Positions 8,214-16,700 of a stretch of DNA of 32,729 nt are shown in pieces; position 1 is the first letter of the stretch, and each line of letters starts with the position of its first letter. The notes under the pieces were generated by a model, which saw nothing but the letters and a program-made list of their open reading frames with translations, made no database searches and was not told the DNA's origin. Origin of the DNA: Bacteroidaceae bacterium (GTDB taxonomy: Bacteria; Bacteroidota; Bacteroidia; Bacteroidales; Bacteroidaceae); NCBI GenBank assembly GCA_017960985.1, contig JAGCYD010000026.1, positions 1 through 32,729 on the forward strand, written 5' to 3'. Made by a program: the position numbers and the translations under genes.

Positions 8214-8786
8214 TTATTTTTGAGCCGCCTTACCCAGCGCCAATGCCTTGATGTTTGCCTCTACAACGCTGTCGCCCTTGCTGCCGAACACACGGCGGAT
8301 GGCATCTTCCAGTTTCTCGTATTCGATACCCAGTGCCTTCTGGGCTGCTCCCAACAGAATTACATTGGCAGAACGGGGAATGTTGTTCTCCTTGGCAATG
8401 TTCTCGATGTCGAGCATAATGACATTCTGGATTTTTGCAAGGTCGGCCTTGATGACTTCCATGTCGGGGTAGTTGGGAATGTTCACGAAGGGAGCGCTGG
8501 ATGTGATAATCCAACCCGTCTTGCTCAGATAGGGCAGGTAGCGCAAAGCCTCCATAGGTTCCATGGAGATGATGACATCGGCGGAGGCCTTGGCTATCAA
8601 GTCGCTGTCAATGGGATTGGAAGAGATGCGCAGATTGCTCTGTACATCGCCTCCGCGCTGCGACATACCGTGAACTTCGGCCTGTTTGATATAAAGGTTT
8701 TCGTTCATGGCTGCTTCGCCAATGATGGTTGCGATGGAGAGGATGCCTTGTCCTCCCACGCCACAAAGTATGATGTCTGTTTTCAT
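8214..8786 (-). CDS. iorB: Indolepyruvate ferredoxin oxidoreductase, beta subunit
   Basis: The 190-residue protein belongs to the gamma-type domain family of 2-oxoacid:ferredoxin oxidoreductases. It shows the glycine-rich opening CGVGGQG (about 8-14) and the conserved HGMSQRGG (39-46). It pairs with IorA to oxidatively decarboxylate aryl-pyruvates to aryl-acetyl-CoA with ferredoxin, or to carboxylate in reverse. I chose the ATG at 8786 because it directly precedes the family start (MKTDIILCG) and overlaps the iorA stop in an ATGA arrangement, a sign of translational coupling. A longer frame from 8843 exists but would add 19 residues inside iorA. Confidence 0.93.
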   Translation of the reverse strand: MKTDIILCGVGGQGILSIATIIGEAAMNENLYIKQAEVHGMSQRGGDVQSNLRISSNPIDSDLIAKASADVIISMEPMEALRYLPYLSKTGWIITSSAPFVNIPNYPDMEVIKADLAKIQNVIMLDIENIAKENNIPRSANVILLGAAQKALGIEYEKLEDAIRRVFGSKGDSVVEANIKALALGKAAQK

Positions 8787-10393
8787 TGCTTGCCCTCCTG
8801 TGCTTTCTTTTGCTTCAAGTGTCGTTGCAGGGTCTGGATACATTCCCTTCGGGGAATGATGACCGAAGTACCCTTGTAGTTTATCTCGTCGCGGATGATG
8901 CGCGTAATCTCAGGCATGTTCTTGGGCAGGGGCACTACGACATGCAGATGTTCGTCGCTGAGTCCCAGGCCACGACAGATGGCCTCGAACTTGTTCGTGC
9001 CGGCCGAATCCTGTCCGCCCGTCATACCCGTCGTCAGGTTGTCGCTGATGATGACCGTGATGTTGGCATTCTCGTTGATGGCATCCAGAAGTCCCGTCAT
9101 ACCGCTATGGGTGAAGGTGGAGTCGCCGATGATAGCCACAGCGGGCCACTGACCGGCATCGGCAGCGCCTTTGGCCATTGTGATGCTGGCACCCATGTCC
9201 ACACAAGAATGGATTGCCCTGTAGGGAGGTAGGAATCCGAGGGTGTAGCAACCGATGTCGCCGAACACGCGGGGATTCTCATATTCGCGCAACACCTCGT
9301 TTAGTGCGGCATATACATCGCGGTGGCCGCAACCCTGACAAAGTGCAGGAGGGCGTGGCACGATATCCTCGCAGGGGGCATAACTCTCTTCGGTAGGTAC
9401 GCCCAGTGCCTTCTTGACGATATCGGGAGTTAGTTCGCCCGTACGGGGAAGTTCGCCCGTCAGTCGGCCCTTGATTTCAGCATTCCCAGGCATGATGCCA
9501 CGCAGTGTGTCTTCGATGAAGGGCTGTCCCTCCTCGATGACGATTACCGACTGGCACTCGTCGCACATACGACGAATCAGGGCCTTCGGCATGGGATATT
9601 GGGAAATCTTCAGGATGGGATAAGGACATGCCGAGGCAAAACTTTCTTTTACATAATTGAAGGCGATACCGCTGGCGATGATGCCCAGCGTCTTGTCCTT
9701 ACCGTCGATATATTGGTTGAAGGCCGACTGTGCGGCATCCTCTTCCAGTTGAGTCTGTTGTGCCGTAACGATGTCGTTGCGCTTGCGGGCATTGGCAGGT
9801 AGCAGCACCCAACTGCTTGCTACGGCATTGTAGTTCAGTTCGTTCTCCTTGCGAGCCTCTTCTGCCACACTCACTACGGCACGGGAATGTGCCATGCGGG
9901 TCGTGATACGCATCAGTACGGGAAGTTTCTGCTGTTCGGAGTAGGCGAAAGCAACCTCCATCATATCGTAGGCCTCCTGCTGCGAGCTGGGCTCGAAGAT
10001 GGGCACCATGGCGAACTTGCCATAGAAGCGGCTATCCTGTTCGTCCTGTGAAGAGTGCATCGAGGGGTCGTCGGCAGCCAAAACTACGACACCACCGTTT
10101 ACACCCGTCATGCCAGAGTTTACGAAGGGGTCGGCACAAACATTCATACCCACATGCTTCATGCAAACCAATGCGCGTTTGCCCATGAAGGACATACCCA
10201 AAGCGGCCTCCATGGCTGTCTTTTCGTTGGTACACCAACGCGAGTGGAGGTTGCGCTCACGCGCCAAAGGGCTTCGCTGGATGTATTCTGTGATTTCCGT
10301 AGATGGGGTTCCGGGATAGGCATAAACGCCAGAGATGCCTGCATGGATGGCTCCTAAGGCTATCGCTTCGTCCCCCAATAATAGTTGTTTCAT
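8783..10393 (-). CDS. iorA: Indolepyruvate ferredoxin oxidoreductase, alpha subunit, without a ferredoxin domain
   Basis: The 536-residue protein has the pyrimidine-binding domain at its N-terminus (AYPGTPSTEITEY at about 25-37), a central transketolase-C-like domain, and a C-terminal TPP domain with CQGCGHRD (352-359) and GDSTFTHSG (423-431) followed by DNLTTGMTGG. Archaeal IorA continues into an iron-sulfur domain with two CxxCxxCxxxC clusters. This chain ends soon after IIPRRECIQTLQ with a Lys/Gln tail and has no such motif. Electrons would have to leave by another route. It is the first gene of the nine-gene run, behind an intergenic region with a -7 box and a small hairpin. Confidence 0.92.
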   Translation of the reverse strand: MKQLLLGDEAIALGAIHAGISGVYAYPGTPSTEITEYIQRSPLARERNLHSRWCTNEKTAMEAALGMSFMGKRALVCMKHVGMNVCADPFVNSGMTGVNGGVVVLAADDPSMHSSQDEQDSRFYGKFAMVPIFEPSSQQEAYDMMEVAFAYSEQQKLPVLMRITTRMAHSRAVVSVAEEARKENELNYNAVASSWVLLPANARKRNDIVTAQQTQLEEDAAQSAFNQYIDGKDKTLGIIASGIAFNYVKESFASACPYPILKISQYPMPKALIRRMCDECQSVIVIEEGQPFIEDTLRGIMPGNAEIKGRLTGELPRTGELTPDIVKKALGVPTEESYAPCEDIVPRPPALCQGCGHRDVYAALNEVLREYENPRVFGDIGCYTLGFLPPYRAIHSCVDMGASITMAKGAADAGQWPAVAIIGDSTFTHSGMTGLLDAINENANITVIISDNLTTGMTGGQDSAGTNKFEAICRGLGLSDEHLHVVVPLPKNMPEITRIIRDEINYKGTSVIIPRRECIQTLQRHLKQKKAQEGKQ

Positions 10394-10461
10394 GTGTATT
10401 TATCTTTTAATTCTATATACTCACAATAAAAATTCCTGTCCCCCAATATGATATGGCGAAC

Positions 10462-10477
10462 AGTATCAAACGATACT
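10462..10477 (-). promoter_or_regulatory. Small inverted repeat in the iorA leader
   Basis: AGTATC and GATACT (10462-10467 and 10472-10477) flank AAAC, giving a perfect 6-bp inverted repeat. It lies between the predicted -7 box at 10499-10506 and the iorA start, so it would be in a leader of about 100 bases. It could be a regulator site or an RNA hairpin. There is no T-run, so it is not a terminator. Confidence 0.35.
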
Positions 10478-10498
10478 CATAATCGTCGAAATCGGATG

Positions 10499-10506
10499 CA
10501 AAGATA
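10499..10506 (-). promoter_or_regulatory. -7 box (TATCTTTG) for the iorA operon
   Basis: On the minus strand the bases read TATCTTTG, an exact fit to the Bacteroidetes TAnnTTTG element. The nearest T-rich -33 candidate is only a weak match. A start near 10492 would give a leader of about 100 bases ahead of iorA. Confidence 0.5.
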
Positions 10507-10602
10507 CGGGAAAAGTTGTTAGAAACCTATACTTCTTTTATTTTTATTTAGCAAAAAAGCAAGATATAGAGCGATATGTGACGAAATCATCATAAATAAG
10601 GA

Positions 10603-10633
10603 TTGTCGTAGATGAATAATGGTTGTAACTTTG
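10603..10633 (+). promoter_or_regulatory. Promoter of the lipoprotein and TonB receptor operon
   Basis: A TTG element at 10603-10605 is followed by a 20-base spacer and TAACTTTG at 10626-10633, which is the full Bacteroidetes housekeeping promoter pattern with correct spacing. Transcription would begin near 10640, leaving a leader of about 25 bases ahead of the ATG at 10665. This is the clearest promoter in the window. Confidence 0.7.
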
Positions 10634-10664
10634 CACCCGATTTCTAACATTAAAGGTAAAAAGG

Positions 10665-11177
10665 ATGAAACTGAATAAACTTTTTCTGCTTGCAGGATTG
10701 CTGATAGGAGCGTTCTGCCTGACGGCTTGCGGCGATGACGATGACGAAAAGACACTCAAGCCTTCACAGTTCAATATTGAGGTTGTGGGAACATATAGTG
10801 GTTCTACACATTTGACGACAAACTTTATTAACAAGGACTACACAGACGACACTTTTACCCTGGCACTGGCCGAGGATGGCACACTGACCGCCACCTTCAC
10901 CGATGCAACTTGGGGTGTTGCCACCATTACTGGAGTAAACGCAAAGAAAGCATCTGAGGGTGAAGAATATATACTTGAAGGCGGTGAAGGCTCTTTCGTA
11001 ATGAATAATCCTCGCGACCCCGAAAACCCAACGCAGGAGTTTAGTTGCAAACTGGAGAATGGTGTCATCAGTGCCGACAAAAAGCAGTTGACGGTTGTGC
11101 TCTCAGCCTACATGGCGGTGGGGCATGGAGACATGCTCTTCACTTTCCAGTCAGGTGTCGCTCCTATTGACGACTAA
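10665..11177 (+). CDS. Surface lipoprotein, calycin-like
   Basis: The 170-residue precursor has a lipoprotein signal peptide with lipobox LTAC (Cys22). The next residues, GDDDDEK, form the kind of acidic patch that sends Bacteroidetes lipoproteins to the outer face of the outer membrane. The rest is predicted beta-rich (TYSGSTHLTTNF, DTFTLALAEDGTLTATF, EFSCKLENGVISADK) and resembles Bacteroidales calycin-like lipoproteins. The ligand is unknown. Only 4 bases separate it from the TonB receptor, so it likely acts with that receptor, for example by binding the nutrient outside the cell. I do not recognise a close characterised relative. Confidence 0.8.
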   Translation: MKLNKLFLLAGLLIGAFCLTACGDDDDEKTLKPSQFNIEVVGTYSGSTHLTTNFINKDYTDDTFTLALAEDGTLTATFTDATWGVATITGVNAKKASEGEEYILEGGEGSFVMNNPRDPENPTQEFSCKLENGVISADKKQLTVVLSAYMAVGHGDMLFTFQSGVAPIDD

Positions 11178-11181
11178 CTGA

Positions 11182-13650
11182 ATGCACATAAAGAAAGGAT
11201 TGATTTATATATTGTTCAGCACGGTGGTCCCCATGGGTCTTCGTGCTGAACGCATTTCCACCGGACCGACTCTCCCGCTCATGGGTGAAGTGGAGGGGGC
11301 CGACACTTCCCATATTGCAGACCTCGACGAGGTGGTCATCATAGCCCAGCCCAAGGAAAGTGGGCTCTTGCGCACGAAACCGCTGGGCAGCACCATGTTT
11401 TCTGCTACCGACCTCAGCAACTTAGGGCTGCGCGACATACGCGATATCAGTCTCTATGTCCCCACCTTTGTGATGCCCGAATATGGTTCGCGCTACACCT
11501 CATCGGCCTACATTCGAGGCATAGGCGCCAAAGAGGGTTGTTCGGCCATCGGAATGTATGTTGATGGCATTCCCCTCATCACGAAGAGCATGTACAATCA
11601 GCATGCCTACGAATTGGAGCGCGTGGATGTATTGCGTGGAGCGCAGGGCACGCTCTATGGCATCAATTCGGAGGGTGGCTTGGTGCGCATGTATTCGCGC
11701 AATCCCATGAACTATCAGGGCACAGACATTCGTGTGGGTGGAGGAATGTATGGCCGACGCGATGCTGAGGCTGCGCACTACCACCGTTTCAACGACCAAC
11801 TGGCACTATCCGTCGCTTCATTCTATGAAGGGCAAAACGGCTTTTGGAAAAACCAGGCCACAGGGCGCCAAGCCGATCTCAGCAACGAGGCTGGTGGAAG
11901 GCTGAGGCTTGTCGGCCGTCCTACAGATTCTCTGACCCTTGACTACACCGCCAGTTATCAGTGGGTCAGTCAGGATGGTTTCCCCTATGGGCAGCTCGAC
12001 ATTCCGTCGGGTCACGTTGCCCTACCTACTTCTAACTACGCAAGCGACTATCTTCGCCACCTTTTTACCACAGGACTCACGCTCCAGTGGCGCACGCAAA
12101 AGTTCACACTCACCAGCACCACCAGTTTTCAGTATCTGCGCGACCACATGCACATGGATGTCGACTACACCCAGGCCGACCTCATGCGCATGAATCAGCA
12201 CCAACGCCAGCGTGCCGTTACGGAGGAACTGACCATGAAAGGAGAACGCGAGCGTTGGCATTGGGCTTCTGGCGTTTTCTTTTCGGCTCTGTGGCAGCGA
12301 GTGGATGCTCCCATATTCTTCTGCCCTGCCATGAACGACTATCTCTCCCAAACCATTCAGGACTATGCCTACAACGGGATGTTCAATGCCATGTCGGGGC
12401 GTCGTATGCTGGAGCTGATGGAAGCAGGGATGTCGCGCGAAGAGGCCCTTGCACAGGCCGATGCCGAAACGGCTGCCGACATCGAGGCTCGTGGTGGCTG
12501 CCACATCCGTATGGACATCGAACACCCTATTTTCGGCCACTTCTCCACGCCTCAGCAGAATCTTGGACTCTTCCACGAGAGCAATGTCAAGATAACCGAC
12601 CGCCTGACCGCCGCACTGGGGCTGCGTTACGATTTGACCCATGTGGCCATCGACTATCACACGGGCGCCCAGGCTCACCTCGTGGAAAGCGTGCTGGGTG
12701 TCAATGTGGATGCCCTGTTGACCGACATTCTTGACCACAAGGAGGACAATACCTTCAACCAGCTCCTGCCCAAGGCTGCGCTGATATACTCTCTCCCTAC
12801 AAGGGAAAATTGCGATGGGTCTTTTTATCTCTCCTTCTCCAAGGGCTACCGCGCCGGGGGCTATAACATTCAGTCGTTTGGCGACATCCTGCAGCCCGAG
12901 CTGCGCCAGTATGCCCAGCAGGTTAGGGAGGACTTCACCGTTCAGCACGATGCTGCCGGTTATGCTCAAATCCGCGATGCCATCAGCTACAAGCCCGAAA
13001 CCTCGTGGAACTACGAACTGGGCACCCACCTCAACCTTTTCCGCCGTCGTGTGCAACTCGATGCTTCCCTCTTTTATATGGAGGTCCACAATCAGCAGGT
13101 GACCCGCTTCGCCAACAACTATGGCTATGGCCGACTGACGGTGAATGCCGCAAAGAGCCGTAGTTGCGGACTCGAGGTTTCCATCAAGGGACATGCATTG
13201 GACAACCGTATATGCTATGCCGTTAACTATGGCTATACGCATGCAGCCTTCCATCGCTATGACGACACCATCGACGGTAAGGAAGTTTCATACAAGGGCA
13301 ACCTTGTGCCCTTTATCCCTGCCCATACACTGTCGGGATTCGTCGACTATCGCATACCTCTCTCCTCCTCTGCCTTCCACGCCATCACTATAGGTATGCA
13401 GATGAACGGATTGGGAAAAATCTATTGGGATGAGTCCAACACCTACTCTCAATCCTTCTATTCCACTCTTGGGGCACATGTCCGTCTGGATTTTGCCCAC
13501 AATGTGTCGCTCAACCTATGGGGGCGCAACCTCACCAATACACGCTACAGCACCTTTGCTTTCGACAGCAGTACCACAGGCACCCAACTCTACTTTGCCC
13601 AGCGCGGCACACCCCTTCAAATCGGTGCCACGCTGAGCATTAGGTTATAA
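11182..13650 (+). CDS. TonB-dependent outer-membrane receptor
   Basis: The 822-residue protein has an N-terminal signal segment (about residues 1-22), a TonB-box-like stretch DLDEVVII near 48-54, a plug domain with IRGIGAKEGCSAIGMYVDGIP and VDVLRGAQGTLYG, and a long beta barrel ending in LQIGATLSIRL. It lacks the CnaB-like domain of SusC proteins, so it looks like a receptor for an iron complex or other small ligand rather than a glycan importer. Its partner is the lipoprotein just upstream, and no inner-membrane transporter gene follows. The substrate cannot be read. A strong hairpin terminator follows at 13674-13711. Confidence 0.9.
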   Translation: MHIKKGLIYILFSTVVPMGLRAERISTGPTLPLMGEVEGADTSHIADLDEVVIIAQPKESGLLRTKPLGSTMFSATDLSNLGLRDIRDISLYVPTFVMPEYGSRYTSSAYIRGIGAKEGCSAIGMYVDGIPLITKSMYNQHAYELERVDVLRGAQGTLYGINSEGGLVRMYSRNPMNYQGTDIRVGGGMYGRRDAEAAHYHRFNDQLALSVASFYEGQNGFWKNQATGRQADLSNEAGGRLRLVGRPTDSLTLDYTASYQWVSQDGFPYGQLDIPSGHVALPTSNYASDYLRHLFTTGLTLQWRTQKFTLTSTTSFQYLRDHMHMDVDYTQADLMRMNQHQRQRAVTEELTMKGERERWHWASGVFFSALWQRVDAPIFFCPAMNDYLSQTIQDYAYNGMFNAMSGRRMLELMEAGMSREEALAQADAETAADIEARGGCHIRMDIEHPIFGHFSTPQQNLGLFHESNVKITDRLTAALGLRYDLTHVAIDYHTGAQAHLVESVLGVNVDALLTDILDHKEDNTFNQLLPKAALIYSLPTRENCDGSFYLSFSKGYRAGGYNIQSFGDILQPELRQYAQQVREDFTVQHDAAGYAQIRDAISYKPETSWNYELGTHLNLFRRRVQLDASLFYMEVHNQQVTRFANNYGYGRLTVNAAKSRSCGLEVSIKGHALDNRICYAVNYGYTHAAFHRYDDTIDGKEVSYKGNLVPFIPAHTLSGFVDYRIPLSSSAFHAITIGMQMNGLGKIYWDESNTYSQSFYSTLGAHVRLDFAHNVSLNLWGRNLTNTRYSTFAFDSSTTGTQLYFAQRGTPLQIGATLSIRL

Positions 13651-13673
13651 TCAATTCTATGTATGATGATAGT

Positions 13674-13711
13674 AAGAAGCCCCGTAGTCGTGATTGATTA
13701 CAGGGCTTCTT
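13674..13711. terminator. Strong hairpin terminator between convergent genes
   Basis: Arms at 13674-13689 and 13696-13711 form a 16-position stem (AAGAAGCCC against GGGCTTCTT at its base) with one C-A mismatch and one G-U pair around a 6-base loop. It lies between the TonB receptor (plus) and the metalloprotease gene (minus). Neither side carries a long T-run, but the arms end in TT. It likely serves both directions. Confidence 0.75.
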
Positions 13712-13733
13712 AAAAGGTTATTTGTTGTATTTA

Positions 13734-16700
13734 TTATCTGCCTAATAACAAATTGACAAGCGAGGTCAGGTCGCTGAGATTAATAGAACCACTTTCGTCA
13801 ATATCGGCAACGGTGTGGTCGTAGCTGACGGTGTGTGGCTTTCTCCCAAGGATTATGTTGGCTGTGGCTGCCACATCGGCATCGTTCCATTGCCCATCGA
13901 TGTTTACATCGTACACTTCGTCCTCGGTCAGGTATTTCAGTACAATGTTCTTCAGTTGGAAGAAGCTATGGCTACTGAGGAGGCCGATGGTGGCGGTGTT
14001 GTCGGTAACGGTGAATGTGATGGAATAGGTGGCAAAGTCAGTGGTACTGCCGGCAATTTCGCTGTCAGCGGCATTCGAGCGTACGGTCTTGCTGGAAGTA
14101 GTCGCATAGAGAACGGTTTGTGATGTGTCTGCCGTATTATCAACGCGAATGTCGGCCATGAGGCGATAGGTACCGTTGGGTAACGAAGTAATGGTTTGGA
14201 AGAGTTCTGCCTGATTGATGGTGCCAGCCCAGGCGTTGAATACACCGTTCGTGGCATCGACATAGGTGTCATTCCATCCACTATAGTCTCGAACGAAAGT
14301 CCACTCAGAAGGATAATTTACTTGTCCGCCGCTGCCTTGTACGGACAGGCTACTGACGGAACCATGGAAGTTGGCATTGCGAATAATGCTTGTAGCCATT
14401 TGACTTGCTGAAGCTATAGCTGTTCCGTTTGTGAGCATTGTCACGGCGGCATCTATTTCTTCCTGTGTCTTTGTAGCATATTCAGCCTGTGTCCACTCGT
14501 ATTGCTCGAGGGCTGCCGTGGCTGCTGCGGAAGTGGTGGATTCATATTCGGTCTGAGCTGCCTTGCAGGCACGCAGGGCTCGCCAATAGGGAGCCTCCAC
14601 ATCCCAGGCTGCGTAGCAGTAGAGCACGGCATTGTCCCATGCTACCCAGTTGGCATTGGTGTTAGAAATATAAAGCCCTAATGTAGTATTACCACCATCG
14701 AGCGTAATCTGTTCGGTAGTAAATATTTCGGGTTGTCCATCGCTCGTATGGCAGGCAATGGAGTTGTCACCCAAACGGAGTGTTACACCACTAACAACTA
14801 CAGAAGCATCGCCTTGTTGTGTGGCATTGACGGCAGCCGCAAATTGATAGGTTCCAGCATTAAGATTTACCAGTTGTGTTGCACTGCGATCGGTTAGATA
14901 GGAGTTAGAGTTAGTCCAACACTCCATAAAGTCGGGGTCGAAGTTGTTGTATGAGGAACTTTGTCGCTGCCAACTGCCGTTGAGTGTCCAACTATCGAGA
15001 CCATTCTCCATACGGGGATTGGCGATAGGAACGCGAACAGGTGAAGTGCTTGTGGCATTGGCATAGTAACTGGCCTCGTCGCCTGCCCAAAGAAGAAACA
15101 GGTTGTCGATAGCTATCCAGTTAGCATTGGTAACATCGGTTGTCACACCGAATGTGAGTGTGCCGTCGGTTACTTCTACACATAGTGAATAAATTTCGGG
15201 CACTCCATTTTCCGTGGCTAACGAGATGCTTTGGTCGCCTGCCCAGAAAGTGACGCCAGAGATGTTGTCATTGTCAAGGTTCTGACTGGTGGCAATGAAA
15301 GAACCTCCAATATAGTAGGTGCCGTTGGGCAGTTCGCTCAATGTCTGCTGTATGGAGGCATCGGGCAGATAATTGCCGGATGCAACCCACTTCTCCATGA
15401 AAGGAGCAGAAATTGTGGCGCCATCGGTACCCGTGTAACTACCCCATGTGCCTAAGACGATTCCGTCGTTGGTGTATTCTCCGAGTGATGCCGTGCTAAG
15501 CCACGGAGCCATAGCATTGGTAATATCGAAGGTGGTTTGTCCGGCTGCAGGGTTTTGATTTACCTCAGGTTCTTCGGGCTCTGGCGTGTCGCCGCTACCA
15601 TCGGGAACGGTGTTGTTGTTAGTCTGTCCAAATAGGTTGGTCTGATGGAACTTAACGCGATAAGGCCACTGCTCCACATCGCTCTCTTCCGACCAACTGA
15701 GCCAGTCGCGTGTCCAATAGGTGGTAGGCGCACCGCTGATCACGAGCCAGAGATACCTCACATTGGCGGGACAATCGAAGGAAACCGTCTTTTTGGGACT
15801 ATCGTAGCTGGCGGAGGTAATGTCGCCATAGACGCGTGTCCCGTCTTTCTTTAGGGCAACAAAGCCCAGACGCCATCCGGCTCGCGTAGTGTTGTAGGCA
15901 TTGTAACCATCGGCCCCTGCTTCGCCCTCAAATTCCACATAGACAGTCTTTGCGGTGGAGGGTACATTGAGGCGTATGGCATTGTTGCCAAAGTTTTCGA
16001 TGCAATTAACACTATCGGGCCACCAATAGTTGTCGGTGTCCTTGGTCATTGCCGTTTGCGTACGGAAGCCGATGCGGTCGGCTCCGTAGTCGCGAATAAG
16101 ATCCATATCGAAAGTGGTCATGCGTGCTCCGTACTCCCACATCTCATCGCCCAGTTGGGCAAGCTTTTGAGCCGTTGTTCCCGTCATCGTCAGTCGCATG
16201 TAGGCCTGCAAAGGGTCTTCGGGACTCTGCGATTCGTTCCAGAGACGACCGAGAAACTGCGTGGAGCCTTGCTTATGACACATGTAGTCTTGAATGAAAT
16301 AGTTGTTGTAGCGTAGGTCAACGGCTAGGGGGTGACGGTGCAGACCGTTGATGGTGTTGCCGAACCAATCGTTCCCTTGTCCAGAGTCCCATACAAATTG
16401 CATAGTGGGGTAGAACTTATACGCCTGCCATTGGGCGCACATCTCCCAGAATACATTCAGCGTGGACGAGCCCCAGTTGTACATCCACCCGTTCCAATTG
16501 TTGTTGTCGCAGTGAACCTGATACTGGAAGCAGTGTCCGATTTCGTGTGCAACGGTCTGACCCGAACGAGAGGTGTGTGCGCCATTTGAGAGGGTGAGCA
16601 AACCTATTTGGTTGTCGATTCCACTACCACTCGCTTCCCAGTCAGTGGTGTAGCGCAGACGGATAATCATCTTGTAGGTGTCGGTCTTCGATGTGCCCTG

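Noticed and set aside
8787-8843. Upstream start for iorB
   Set aside because: It would add 19 residues overlapping iorA and not found at the family's start; the ATG at 8786 overlaps the iorA stop as ATGA.
12022-13254. Long minus-strand open frame (410 codons)
   Set aside because: It is antisense to the TonB receptor barrel; the receptor is clearly the real gene.
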